Positions 1 through 8,763 of a stretch of DNA of 11,468 bases are shown one piece after another. The stretch lies in the NCBI GenBank assembly GCA_900617975.1, contig UZAE01001798.1, positions 1-11,468 of the forward strand. The letters run 5' to 3'. The stretch's first letter is position 1. Each line of letters begins with the position of its first letter. The stretch comes from Rodentolepis nana. Taxonomy: Eukaryota > Platyhelminthes > Cestoda > Cyclophyllidea > Hymenolepididae. The notes beneath the pieces were generated by a model, which did not search any database, was not told the DNA's origin, and saw only the letters and a program-made list of their open reading frames with translations. The translations under genes and the position numbers were made by a program.

Positions 1-330
1 TATCAAATGGCAGGCGTTGTGAAAGTTATCATTAGCCCTTTAGTTGACTTCAGGCTTCACAGAGGAGCAGGAACATCAAAGTGAAACAAGTCGAGAGGGG
101 GAGGTTGAACAGAGGAGAGTTTCAAAGATGTAAAAGAGACAGACACAAAAGTGGGAAAAGGTGAGGTGAGTACTGTGAAGTAGTCGAATACGGCATACAA
201 TGGGGTGAGGGTAGTTTGAAGTCAGAAGTCAACTGCCAGTTAATAGACTTTTTGGCCGTATGAGTATGCGTTGCCCAGGGTGCACCACGTGGAGGTAAGG
301 CTATCGCACACCCCGGTTCTTCCAAGCTAA
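1..330 (+). repeat. Dispersed repeat, copy 1 (left end may be cut by the window)
   Basis: This stretch matches 8764-9053 in the same orientation almost end to end. Shared blocks include ttatcattagccctttagtt, gaagtcaactgccagttaat and the 3' block gggtgcacc(a/g)cgtggagg. Copy 1 has about 20 extra bases before the 3' block (near 255-275). A third, truncated copy lies inverted at 3334-3393. The 3' block begins with GGGTG and ends with CACACCCC, so it could fold into a short hairpin. No protein-coding capacity is evident; the minus-strand open frame here (122-325) shares a short peptide with the one in copy 2 only because the DNA is repeated. The family is probably a SINE-like or other non-autonomous element, but I do not recognise it by name. 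It lies upstream of the first visible exon of the TBC gene, presumably in an intron. Confidence 0.85.
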
Positions 331-656
331 ATATTGCTTATTTGAGGTTTATATATATATATATATATTAGTGTCTTGACCGTATTCTTATAAGTTTATC
401 ACTCTTTTAGGCTTCGTGTATGCTATATGTGGCTAATAAGAATCAAGTCATTTTTGGCTGCCTTCTCCTTTAAATTTGTTGCGCACGCATGATTGCTAAG
501 CTTATTCATTGATTGCTCAGCTATTCAACCGATGTTTTTCCTTTAACTATAGACTACGCCGACTTCATGGATTTGTTTTTGCCTTTTTGTATTCTTCTTA
601 TTTATTTATCACTTTCTTAGCATCTTGCGCCAATTGTTCCTTTCTCTACCAATTAG
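331..656. other. Non-coding stretch, probably intron of the TBC gene
   Basis: No exon of a recognisable TBC protein is found here. The stretch contains an (AT)9 run at 351-368 and ends in a pyrimidine-rich splice acceptor, tcctttctctaccaattag, at 638-656. The open frame running from 509 into the exon is an in-frame read-through of intron sequence and does not resemble the family. Confidence 0.6.
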
Positions 657-949
657 ATGAAGAGTCTTCCCTTCAAGTGATCCGTTTAGATGTCTCACGT
701 ACATTTCCAATGCTTGGCGTTTTTCAATCAGAAGGCTCACATCAGCGAAATTTGCACGATCTTTTAGCAGCTTATGTGGCCTATCAACCGACGTTGGGAT
801 ATCTTCAAGGCATGTCTTTTATTGCGGCAATTCTACTCATTGTTATGGATGATATCTACGCTGCATTCATCGCCTTTGCTACCCTCATGAATCGACCCAG
901 CTTCTATGCGTTCTATGCTTTAGATGAATCAGAGGTTAGTTTTATTCAT
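657..949 (+). other. TBC gene exon a (both catalytic fingers)
   Basis: The acceptor is ...ctctaccaattag at 656, and the first two bases complete a split codon. Two in-frame donors are possible: after 934 (GAG|GTTAGT) and after 949 (CAT|GTAAGG). I chose 949 because the extra five residues (VSFIH) sit where relatives have a hydrophobic helix leading into FAA(Y/F). Using 934 would shorten that helix by about four residues. The exon carries the IxxDxxR and YxQ motifs. Confidence 0.75.
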
Positions 950-2752
950 GTAAGGAAGACGCCGGATCACTTTTTTACTATTGCCGTTATTACTACTATC
1001 CTCGTGCTTGTTTAATTGAAACCAAAGCATCACAAATGTGCAGATTGGAATTCTCTGGTTTCTTAAAAATTTTGAGGATGATTTTTAACATAACTTTGGT
1101 GTGATGTGCTTTAGTGAATATAATGACAGGTAATTCAAATCGTGCTCGTGCTGATAGCACAGTTTAAAATTAATTATTAATGACAAAAAAGATTCGTTAA
1201 TGCATGTCTTGAGTGAATTACATTGAGCACTTGGTAATCTCATCTGCCTAATCATGCAAGTGGCAGGAGTCAACCGAACTGAGGCGCTATTTCTAACTAC
1301 CTAATAAAATTAATTCACCAACAAGCTATGCGTATTGCGAAGATAATGGCGTTCACGAGTTCGGAAGTTGTGGGTATTGCAATTTAAACTGCACGCCCTG
1401 TAAAAACGTGAGGAACACAATACAACAATTATTTAAACAAAGTAAAACTTGATGCCCGTTTCCTGCTTCATACCTTATTGTACTCCGTTGTTCCTTCCCG
1501 GTCTTCAGGTACATTCATGGACATTAGAAGTAATAACGGTAATGTTGGAATGTATAAATGAGCATCTACCTATACCTATCAGTCATGTTCTATAAGTGAT
1601 ACTTTAACAACGGTTTGGCTTAAGTGAGGTGAAGTCAAACGAGGCGTTTATCTGTAGTCTAAAAAGCATCTGGTAAACTTAAGATACCTTTGGGGAGCTA
1701 TCTTCTAAATAAGCTGTCAAATCATCGCGTTTTCTTAAATCAATACATTAAAATTGGGGTTATTTCTTTTACCCATTCAGTTCGCAGCATATTACGAAAC
1801 TTTCGATACGTTATTGGGGGAGAAAATGCCAAAACTTTCTTCTCATCTGAAAACTTGCCGATTGGACAGTAAACTATATCTCTTTGATTGGCTCTTCACA
1901 GTCTTTAGGTAAGTGTACACAGCCTATTATCCCATTTCACGGTGTTTCTTTTAAGTGGTATTTCTGTATTTACAGTCGGAGTCTCCCATTGGAAGTGGAC
2001 TTACGCATTTGGGATCTCTTTCTTCGAGATGGAGAAGCCGCTCTTATCTTAGCCGCCTTGGGAATTCTGAAAATGTATGAAGATCAACTCCTTCTTTACG
2101 ATTTTGATCATCTCGCATCTTTTCTTACTGGTCCGATGCCTGAATCCATGTCACCAGATATTTTGGTGAGTTGAAGTACCTTAACTGTTGAATCCAAATA
2201 TTATTAATAACAAATTTAAAGACACAATATACATTTTTTGTTATTATTTACCAATAAGCGAAAACTCATGCTACAAACTGCTTATCCATTGTATTCCTTA
2301 CTTTCCGGAAATTTAGGGTCATAGATAGATGCATAATATTTAATTAGTCATTTTCATTTTAGTCGGAATCCATGCGCTCCTTCGATCTTTCTACTGCTCA
2401 CATAAAAGAGGCCCTTAAAAAGGCTAGAACCTTAGTGGCAGAAAGTGACAACAGGAGGACTGGCCAATCGAGTCCACCTAGTGCATATGACCCCAGAGCA
2501 CCATTAGAGACTACTCAAGATAGTTCGAGAAATTTACGTTCTAAATGGAGTCTAAGGAATCTTCGAATCAAGCAATTGAACGGTACCAGTAGCCGTAAAA
2601 GTAACAGCGAGATTGGGCATCTAAATAAATCTACTTCCTTCCGGCAGAAAAACTCGTCGTCTTTTTCCGATGCAAACCACGCTGTCACTTGCTTAATAAC
2701 ACCTTGGAGTCAAGATGTGTGCCTAGAGTATCCTAAACGTGAAATGTTATAG
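657..2752 (+). CDS. TBC1D12/TBC1D14-like Rab GTPase-activating protein, 3' part (4 exons)
   Basis: Joining exons 657-949, 1781-1908, 1976-2165 and 2363-2752 gives 332 residues ending at TAG (2750-2752). The N-terminal part lies outside the window. TBC proteins make Rab GTPases hydrolyse GTP. The dual catalytic fingers are intact: IRLDVSR fits the IxxDxxR arginine-finger motif (Arg codon 698-700), and GYLQGMSF fits YxQ (Gln codon 806-808). Later blocks such as LYLFDWLFTVF, SLPLEVDLRIWDLFLRDGE and LGILKMYED match the TBC1D12/TBC1D14 branch; TBC1D14 is known to act on recycling endosomes and in autophagy control. All three junctions keep frame (phases 0, 2, 0). After the TBC domain comes a Ser/Asn/Arg-rich tail of about 100 residues with no recognised domain, which seems longer than in vertebrate relatives. 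Family assignment is strong; whether it is the 12-like or 14-like form, and which Rab it acts on, cannot be told. Confidence 0.88.
950..1780 (+). other. Intron of the TBC gene
   Basis: This 831-base stretch runs from GTAAGG to ...acccattcag. It is AT-rich. I see no further TBC exon, repeat copy or RNA gene in it; the open frames in it are short and unlike any family I know. Confidence 0.65.
1781..1908 (+). other. TBC gene exon b
   Basis: The exon starts after ttcag and ends AG|GTAAGTG, a strong donor. Read in frame from 1781 it gives FAAYYETFDTLLGEKMPKL... and then LYLFDWLFTVF. These match the middle of the TBC domain in TBC1D12/14. The reading frame closes outside the exon, so the exon shows up only by homology. 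Confidence 0.88.
1976..2165 (+). other. TBC gene exon c
   Basis: The acceptor is tttctgtatttacag at 1975; the first base completes a Ser codon begun in the previous exon. The donor is TTG|GTGAGT. The exon encodes RSLPLEVDLRIWDLFLRDGE followed by the ALGILKMYEDQLL helix, the C-terminal half of the TBC fold. The intron before it is only 67 bases long. Confidence 0.9.
2363..2752 (+). other. TBC gene terminal exon d and stop
   Basis: The acceptor is ttttcattttag at 2362. The exon opens in phase 0 with SESMRSFDLSTAHIKEALKK, the last helix of the domain, then runs into a polar tail (for example KSNSEIGHLNKSTSFRQKNS) and stops at TAG. Nothing after the domain is recognisable. A further intron inside the tail cannot be excluded. 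Confidence 0.8.
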
Positions 2753-3333
2753 TTTCATGTACTAATTGATGACGTAAGTATCACCATCCTTAAGGCTGTG
2801 ACGTCGATAAAATTGTATCTTTCTGATCACTTATTTCTTATAGTATTTTTGGCTTGATATGGCAATATAACCATAGAATTTATGAAGTCTTCATTTTTGT
2901 TTGAGCTAGCAGTGATTTCGCTTACGTTGCATAGACTAAAATTGATACACGTTATGTTTTTGTAAGTTTTGTGACAAAACGTAGATCACCACTAAAAGTC
3001 GGAGGCGATGTTTTGGAAAAATTTTGGAGCTGAAGTAAGAGGAAGCATTCTAGCCTTAAATGCAAACTGAAAGAAGACAGATCTCAGGGAAGAGACAATA
3101 TTCAGGACATGAGCTGCTTCCTCAAGCCACAGTAGTAAAAATAATTAATAATGCCCCGGACTCCCTCATCACTACTATCTGAAAACCTTTGACAGCTCGA
3201 AAGCAACTTTTATAAAATGGCTCTTTACTCCTTGGGGCTGTACTTCTGGCGCTATGCACATCGTCAATTAGGTATTTCTTTATTACAGTTGTCTCAGGAA
3301 AAGGGGGGGTGGTAAATATAGGATATATTTTAC

Positions 3334-3393
3334 TTTGTGCCCGAAGTCAGCTAAATGGCTAATGACAACTATTCAAAACGCCTGCCATTTGAA
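3334..3393 (-). repeat. Dispersed repeat, truncated inverted copy
   Basis: The reverse complement reads tcaaatggcaggcgttttga followed by a match to cattagcc(c/a)tttag(t/c)tgacttc(a/g)gg. This aligns with the first 55-60 bases of the copies at 1-330 and 8764-9053. Similarity stops beyond that, so this is a fragment holding only the 5' end of the unit. It shares ggcaggcg with copy 1 and gcgttttga with copy 2. Confidence 0.75.
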
Positions 3394-3828
3394 ATAACAT
3401 TAATTTAAAATGCATATAGGGAAACTCATTGAAATCGCATTTTAAACTTTAGATTACCGTGCTCTATTAAACAAATAACCTTAGATTCGAATAAATTTTG
3501 AGTTGCTAGAAGTGATAAACTCCTAAATATAAAAAGGATTAATGAACGACTTTAAGACAATTAGGCAAAATATAATAAACGGTTTATATATAGGCATTGC
3601 TTCGTAAAAATGGAATTAAAAGCATGTAAATACACCAAATAGTATCCACAAAAATTTGATTTTTCTAATGCAAGATATAAAAACCGAAAGTGGTCTGTGT
3701 TTTTCACGGTTCGATTAAAAACTTGAAAACGATTTGAGGCATCCATCTACGCTTTATTGACAAATGAGATTAATTTGTTTTAAATCTATTCGGAATAAGC
3801 GCCTAAAATTACATATAGGCAAAAATTG

Positions 3829-3848
3829 ATATATATATATATATATAT
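3829..3848. repeat. (AT)10 microsatellite
   Basis: A pure AT dinucleotide run in intergenic DNA. A similar (AT)9 run is at 351-368. No function is implied. Confidence 0.9.
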
Positions 3849-4754
3849 TTATTATTTATTGGTCTATTTGATTTTGTTCACTTCAATCAATTACTGTGCT
3901 GGTTTGTAAATAGATATAGATTGGACAATGGAATTTAGAAAGACTCATCAGGTGGGGTATGTGATTTTAATACACCTTCGTTGAAAAAATTGTAAAAACA
4001 AATGAAGTTACATATAAATAATTTAATAAATTACCAGTTAGTTTAGGGATTAAATAGCTTTATGTTTTTAATAAGACATATTAGTGAACGAAAGAAAGAG
4101 GCGATTTTAGCCTAACCTAGATAATCAAAAGCAAACGTAGTTGTTATGTCAAATTTGACCCAGTTGAGCATTGGTTTTATTTCACGAATTAACGTCGGTA
4201 ACGTCATCAGTAAATTATACAACTATTTTCTGTCTTTTGAAAGACTATTTTATAAACCTTTGGTTTGTCAGAAATTCAACATGCTTATTTGGTTAAAATG
4301 CAGAGGTTATTATTTTATAAAAGTTTCGCGTTTAGTTGTCAATTAATATCTTTTACTGTTTCTTTTGTGGTTTTATTTTGAATAAACACGTATTAAATTT
4401 GTATGCTCATCCGTATCTGCTGTTGAAATTACTTCCTTCCTCTTTCTAATTTTATAATAATCACTACCAATTCTATACACCTTAATTGTAATTTCCTTTT
4501 GAGTTTAAAACCTCCATAAGCCCTTCTGGTCGAAGTTGAGTATTTGGTTCTATTTGTATTTAATTGGGGGAACAATTTTTTACTTTTATTGTTACGTGTG
4601 TCATTTGTTAACTTATGTTCCCTTCAAATTTTATTAGTGCTCTTAATACTTTCTTTTAAAATTATATTTTAACAAGATGAGACTAAATTTTAATGAATTT
4701 CTTTATGCTCTGAGAAAGTGATGTATATTATTCATGCATAATGCTGAAATATTT

Positions 4755-4770
4755 TCTCGTTTTCTTTTAG
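4755..4770 (+). promoter_or_regulatory. Splice acceptor just upstream of the TANGO1-like start codon
   Basis: A strong polypyrimidine tract and AG (tctcgttttcttttag) ends 10 bases before the ATG at 4781. The coding exon therefore probably receives either a 5' non-coding exon by cis-splicing or a spliced leader by trans-splicing, which is common in flatworms. The sequence cannot tell these apart. Confidence 0.65.
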
Positions 4771-4780
4771 ATTGAACAGA

Positions 4781-7700
4781 ATGTTGAATAGATATCATCT
4801 GTTATTTCTTTTCGCATGTCTGGTATCTTCGGTTCACTGTGAGGATCCTCCCCCTGAAAAATTGGTTGAAATGAATTGCTTTGATGCAACCTGTGAAACT
4901 CCTTTTCTTCGAGGTGAACTAATTGTCGATCTCCCTCAGTTCTCTCTTTCCAAAGGCGCACGGGCTGAAGTTATCGCTCAGTCGCCTGATTTTTATCGAA
5001 TTAAGGTTGGCGATGCCACCTATGATATACCTATCAGTGTCTTGAACATCGACACACATATCCATGAAGGACGAGAGCTGTGGAGGGCTCAATTGTCACT
5101 TATAAATCCCGACTTTATTTTTTCGGTTTCTTCTTCAGAATCAGCACAAAGGAAGGAATCACCAGCTAATCTGAATTTGGATTCAACCGGGAAAGAGGTT
5201 CCTACTTCTCACTATCACCCATCTAAAAAGGATAAAAAAGATAATTCATCAGGTTCTAAAGAATCTCTAAGCTCTACTTCTCCTTCCCCATCTATGGAGC
5301 AAAGAATGCCAACATCAAGTGACAATGAGACTACTCTTGATAATAAAGATCCTCAAGAAATTCTCTCTCACCCCCCTGTCAAACCACTCATGGAGCAATC
5401 TCATAAGGTGGAAATTAAGGTAACTCCTCCACCGGAGATCAAACAATCGGAGGGAAATTCAGGTATTAAAATGCAACCTAAGAGTAAGAAGCAGAATAAT
5501 GATAAACCCTCTGCGGAAAGTGGTTCTGAAACTGAACTTAAATTTACACCTGCTTCTACAATTAAAACTATGGAACAGCCGCAGGATAAAGTTAAAAAAC
5601 GAAATCAGGATGAACAGCTGCATGCAACCAAAATTACACCTAAGGTAACCTCTGCTCCAGGCATCAAAGCTGTGAATCAGGAGCCACTACCCGAGAAACC
5701 TAATTTGGAGGTCACCAAGGTGGGGGAAATTGAAAAGCAACCCTCTGTTGAGACGGCTCCGAATCTGGAGAAAACAGCACAAATTAAGGATCTTCCTGGG
5801 GTGGTAGAAGTCCAGGCACAAAATATCAAAGCTGTTGACCCAAATATTGAATCAATTGTTAAAATGGAAGAATCTGATATTGCTCATACATCTATATCTG
5901 ATGGTGCTCAACAACATGTATCGGTTGAGTCGGTGATGAAAACAGATGAAAAGGCACCTTCTAAGGTAGAAGAAGCCAAAACACTAGATATTTCTGAAAT
6001 CGACCCTGCTTCACATGTTAAAACCTTCTCAAAAATTGAAGAAATGGAGGTAACTTCTGTTCCTACATTTCAACAACCGCCTGACCAACCTTATGACCAG
6101 GCACCTCCAAAAGAGGGGGGTTTTAAAGAATTTCCTATTCCTAAGGATGACTCCGTACCAGAGCTTCCAAACCAGAACTTTTCTGCGTCTAAATTACTAC
6201 CTAAACCTAAGGAAAGTAGCAAATCGCCACCGGAATCTGAGGGAACTGTGCAGCCTCCTGTCGAGAATACTATCAACCAGCCGGAAATCCACAATACTAT
6301 TGCTCAAGTCCAGTTGTCAGATGAATTGGAAATGTTTAGGGACGAATTATTACCCACATCTCCTCTGTTGGATATTGCTAAAGAGTCTATTTTTTTTCAT
6401 TGTCTTTCCCTTGCTGCTAATGGGACATTTAATGGAGAAAGGTCCTTTGTTGCTGCAATTACTCTCTCTATCGCTCGTCGCTACTTCAATGCCGCTCAGA
6501 CACTCCTTGGTAAACTTCCTCATGGTCTCGTTTCCCCTCTCCATAGTTTATTCACTTTCACTTTTAAAACACCTCTTGTCTTCTTCATCAGCTGGACTCT
6601 CTTTATCACCTCTGTCGTTGTAACCTATCTTGTTATAAAGCTCGCAAATAAGCTCCTCCTCTTTGGCTTCTCATCAACTAATGTAGATGATCCTACCCAA
6701 AGATCCCTTTCACAGTGGCTTGCTATAGAAGAAAATGCCAACCTTTTAGCAGACAGTCTAGCAGACAAGGAGGAAGCTTATGGGCGACTAATTGTCTGGT
6801 CCACAAAAGTGAGTGAACGCTACGAGAATCAGAACCGTCATGCCGCAACCTCTTCCACACACGTTCACAACCAATTGAGAGATGCAAAAGCTGCTTTAGC
6901 GGAGAGTCTCAAGGAGAATAAGGAACTTAAGGATACTCATGACGCTCTAGTAGAGCAATTATCTACTGTTAAAAGTGAAGCTACTTTCAATACCGCTCAT
7001 CTTCGTGACGAGATCAATACGTTGAATAAACGTCTGGAGGAGTGCACGCGACAATACGGGGAGAGCATTGCTGAAAAAGAAAGGCTAAATGATGAAATTG
7101 TGAGTACACTGCGTGATGAGAAGGCGGTTTTAGTACGAGAGGTAAAGAGCTATCAAAGTCAAGTTGAAAGTGCTGAGAAGACCATAAGTGAATTGAAGGA
7201 GGCAAATCAACGATTTGAAGAGGATTTAGCCATTCGAGATCGCGAGTTGTTAAGTGTGAAAGAGGCATTTATGGAGATTAAGGTTGCAGAGTTGAGAAAT
7301 AAGAGTAAGAAGACAGTAGCCTCCCCAATAACTCCAAAGAACAAGACAAGCGAAAATAGAACTTCAGTTGATGGTTGGGAAGTTGAAGATCCTGATTTGG
7401 ATGATATTATTGTGGAGGTCGAAGGTGGCCAGCAAAGAGAGAAAGAGGAACTAAACGATAGTGATCTGCAGTCGGCTTTTGATAGCCTCAAGGAAGTTGG
7501 GCGTCTTAAAGTTGCTCTCGAAGAGGCTGAGAAATTGGCTCATAATGCTGCCTCGGCCAAAGATCAGGAGACAAAATTACGAGTCGAACTTGAGGAGAAA
7601 GTTGATTCTCTTGAGAGTGAAATAGAAGAAATGCGGCAGAAATTACGAACTGCTACTGAGAAGTTTGAAGCCTCAGAAACTAAGCTGGAAGTTCTTTCTG

Positions 7701-8371
7701 ATTACTTCCATAAACGTGAAGCGGAGAGACAAAAGGATTTGGGTAGGAAAGAGCTCTCACAGTCTGAAATGTGTGAGGAGATTGCGCTCCTTCGTGAGAA
7801 ACTTCAAGCATCCGAGGTTGAAGTTAACACACTTCGGGAACAGTTGTCTTCAGCTCGAAGAGAGCTAGCTGAAACGGAGAGGTCTAATCGTCGTCACGTT
7901 AGTGAATTAGATAAGCGACTTCATGAGAACCGATTAGCATCACGCTCTCTTGAGAATCAGGTGAAGGATCTCCGAACAGAAAATGGTATGTTGAGACAGA
8001 AGATTTTTGTAGGCGATCGTTTGGGAGTCTTCCCACCTGGAATTCTACCTCCACCACCACCTCCCCCACCGCCACCCCAGGTGCTCTCTCTAGCTACCTC
8101 GAAACTTCCAGAAAATCGGTCTATTTCGAGGCAATTAGAGAAAAGTCCTCCTCATCTATCTCAAGTGAACCTTCAACAGCAGCTCCCTCCGCCATTCTTA
8201 CCCTTTCCTCTAGCTGGTCCCGGAGGCTCCCAATTTATCCCACCACCTCCGCCTCCCCTTGGTATGATTTCACCGAGTCTCCTTAACTCTCAAATTAACC
8301 CTAATAGATCTGTCCAAAGACCTGGCTCAACAACGTCAGGTAGCAATCGGTCTGGCAAGCAGCCACACTAA
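4781..8371 (+). CDS. TANGO1/MIA3 (cTAGE5-like) ER exit site protein
   Basis: A single open frame of 1196 residues from ATG at 4781; the frame is open to 4772, but no ATG precedes this one after the acceptor. Order of parts: signal peptide at 1-20 (LLFLFACLVSSVHC); MIA/SH3-like luminal domain at about 27-95 with the paired cysteines C33 and C38 and an RG turn at 44-45; Lys/Glu/Pro-rich luminal region at about 110-525; hydrophobic segment at about 535-595; transmembrane helix at about 599-621; coiled coil at 641-1075 with a break at 848-883; proline-rich tail with P10 at 1090-1099 and P6 at 1154-1159. The blocks LEVLSDYF (969-976) and HENRLASR...LRTEN (1048-1068) match conserved parts of the TANGO1/cTAGE5 coiled coil. 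Relatives sit at ER exit sites, bind cargo through the luminal domain, and bind Sec23 through the PPP tail to export collagen-sized cargo. The protein is shorter than vertebrate TANGO1. The coding region has no intron and ends in a double stop (TAATAA). Assignment is firm; the cargo is unknown. Confidence 0.92.
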   Translation: MLNRYHLLFLFACLVSSVHCEDPPPEKLVEMNCFDATCETPFLRGELIVDLPQFSLSKGARAEVIAQSPDFYRIKVGDATYDIPISVLNIDTHIHEGRELWRAQLSLINPDFIFSVSSSESAQRKESPANLNLDSTGKEVPTSHYHPSKKDKKDNSSGSKESLSSTSPSPSMEQRMPTSSDNETTLDNKDPQEILSHPPVKPLMEQSHKVEIKVTPPPEIKQSEGNSGIKMQPKSKKQNNDKPSAESGSETELKFTPASTIKTMEQPQDKVKKRNQDEQLHATKITPKVTSAPGIKAVNQEPLPEKPNLEVTKVGEIEKQPSVETAPNLEKTAQIKDLPGVVEVQAQNIKAVDPNIESIVKMEESDIAHTSISDGAQQHVSVESVMKTDEKAPSKVEEAKTLDISEIDPASHVKTFSKIEEMEVTSVPTFQQPPDQPYDQAPPKEGGFKEFPIPKDDSVPELPNQNFSASKLLPKPKESSKSPPESEGTVQPPVENTINQPEIHNTIAQVQLSDELEMFRDELLPTSPLLDIAKESIFFHCLSLAANGTFNGERSFVAAITLSIARRYFNAAQTLLGKLPHGLVSPLHSLFTFTFKTPLVFFISWTLFITSVVVTYLVIKLANKLLLFGFSSTNVDDPTQRSLSQWLAIEENANLLADSLADKEEAYGRLIVWSTKVSERYENQNRHAATSSTHVHNQLRDAKAALAESLKENKELKDTHDALVEQLSTVKSEATFNTAHLRDEINTLNKRLEECTRQYGESIAEKERLNDEIVSTLRDEKAVLVREVKSYQSQVESAEKTISELKEANQRFEEDLAIRDRELLSVKEAFMEIKVAELRNKSKKTVASPITPKNKTSENRTSVDGWEVEDPDLDDIIVEVEGGQQREKEELNDSDLQSAFDSLKEVGRLKVALEEAEKLAHNAASAKDQETKLRVELEEKVDSLESEIEEMRQKLRTATEKFEASETKLEVLSDYFHKREAERQKDLGRKELSQSEMCEEIALLREKLQASEVEVNTLREQLSSARRELAETERSNRRHVSELDKRLHENRLASRSLENQVKDLRTENGMLRQKIFVGDRLGVFPPGILPPPPPPPPPPQVLSLATSKLPENRSISRQLEKSPPHLSQVNLQQQLPPPFLPFPLAGPGGSQFIPPPPPPLGMISPSLLNSQINPNRSVQRPGSTTSGSNRSGKQPH
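5417..5680 (+). repeat. Degenerate luminal peptide repeats in the TANGO1-like protein
   Basis: Three related segments start at residues 213 (KVTPPPEIKQ), 254 (KFTPASTIKTMEQ) and 288 (KVTSAPGIKAVNQ). They fit a loose K-x-T-x-x-x-x-I-K pattern with spacings of 41 and 34 residues. Further IK-containing pieces follow, such as NIKAVDP. This suggests that the disordered luminal spacer grew by internal duplication followed by drift. Confidence 0.5.
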
Positions 8372-8545
8372 TAAGTAACGCATTTGTTGGACGTGAGAGA
8401 CAGGATATCTCTTTTTAAGAAGAAAGTTTCTATATACTTATTTACATTCATTTACTGGTGACTTGCAATGTTCCTACCCTCATGCCTTTCTGCTGTTTCT
8501 TCTTTATTTGCCAATGTGAATTATAGTGTGTTAGTGTAAAGAATG

Positions 8546-8551
8546 AATAAA
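8546..8551 (+). terminator. Polyadenylation signal AATAAA of the TANGO1-like gene
   Basis: A canonical AATAAA lies about 175 bases after the stop codon and is followed by T-rich and GT-containing sequence (ggttctttttattgg). This implies a short 3' UTR that ends near 8565-8580. Confidence 0.75.
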
Positions 8552-8609
8552 CTGTATGCACTTATTGGTTCTTTTTATTGGTATCTTAGGTTTGTTTTTT
8601 ATTGCGGAT

Positions 8610-8620
8610 GGGGGGGGGGG
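8610..8620. repeat. G11 homopolymer
   Basis: A run of eleven G lies just downstream of the TANGO1-like gene. A second G11 run lies at 8861-8871 inside the dispersed repeat. Assembly or read length may be unreliable at both. Confidence 0.85.
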
Positions 8621-8763
8621 AGACTGATCACGTGAAATGACAAACTGTCAGCTTGCTGCAAAGTGCTTCCAAGTTTGTTGTCGAAGTTTCCAGTTTAGTC
8701 CTTCCCTAGTTTCATAATAGCACCAAACTTGGCAGCTTAAATTTTATTATTTTATTATTATTA

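Larger units (their letters stand above)
2753..4770. other. Intergenic region between the TBC and TANGO1-like genes
   Basis: About 2 kb of AT-rich DNA holds the 3' UTR of the TBC gene and, presumably, the promoter and any 5' non-coding exon of the next gene. AATAAA hexamers lie at 3490-3495 and 4381-4386, but both are far from the TBC stop, so its true polyadenylation site is uncertain. The region also holds the truncated inverted repeat copy and an (AT)10 run, listed separately. The open frames here (3561-3746 minus, 4146-4346 plus) are low-complexity and unconvincing. No promoter motif can be named with confidence. Confidence 0.6.

Noticed and set aside
122..325. 67-residue minus-strand open frame
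   Set aside because: It lies wholly inside repeat copy 1 and reflects the repeated DNA rather than a gene.
3217..3315. Small 32-residue frame (MALYSLGLYFW...) after a tataaa-like string
   Set aside because: Too short to support without homology; the TATA-like string is expected by chance in such AT-rich DNA.
4146..4346. 66-residue plus-strand open frame in the intergenic region
   Set aside because: AT-rich, with no family resemblance and no supporting splice or polyadenylation context.
4772..4780. Start of the TANGO1-like protein at TTG (4772)
   Set aside because: Eukaryotic initiation at the ATG at 4781 places a good signal peptide at the N terminus; TTG is not needed.
6093..6623. 176-residue plus-strand frame overlapping the TANGO1-like gene
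   Set aside because: It is a shifted-frame shadow of the real coding sequence, which has a coherent domain order.
657..8371. A functional pairing of the TBC and TANGO1-like genes
   Set aside because: Both act in membrane traffic, but they are 2 kb apart with an intervening repeat fragment, and no shared regulatory signal is visible.
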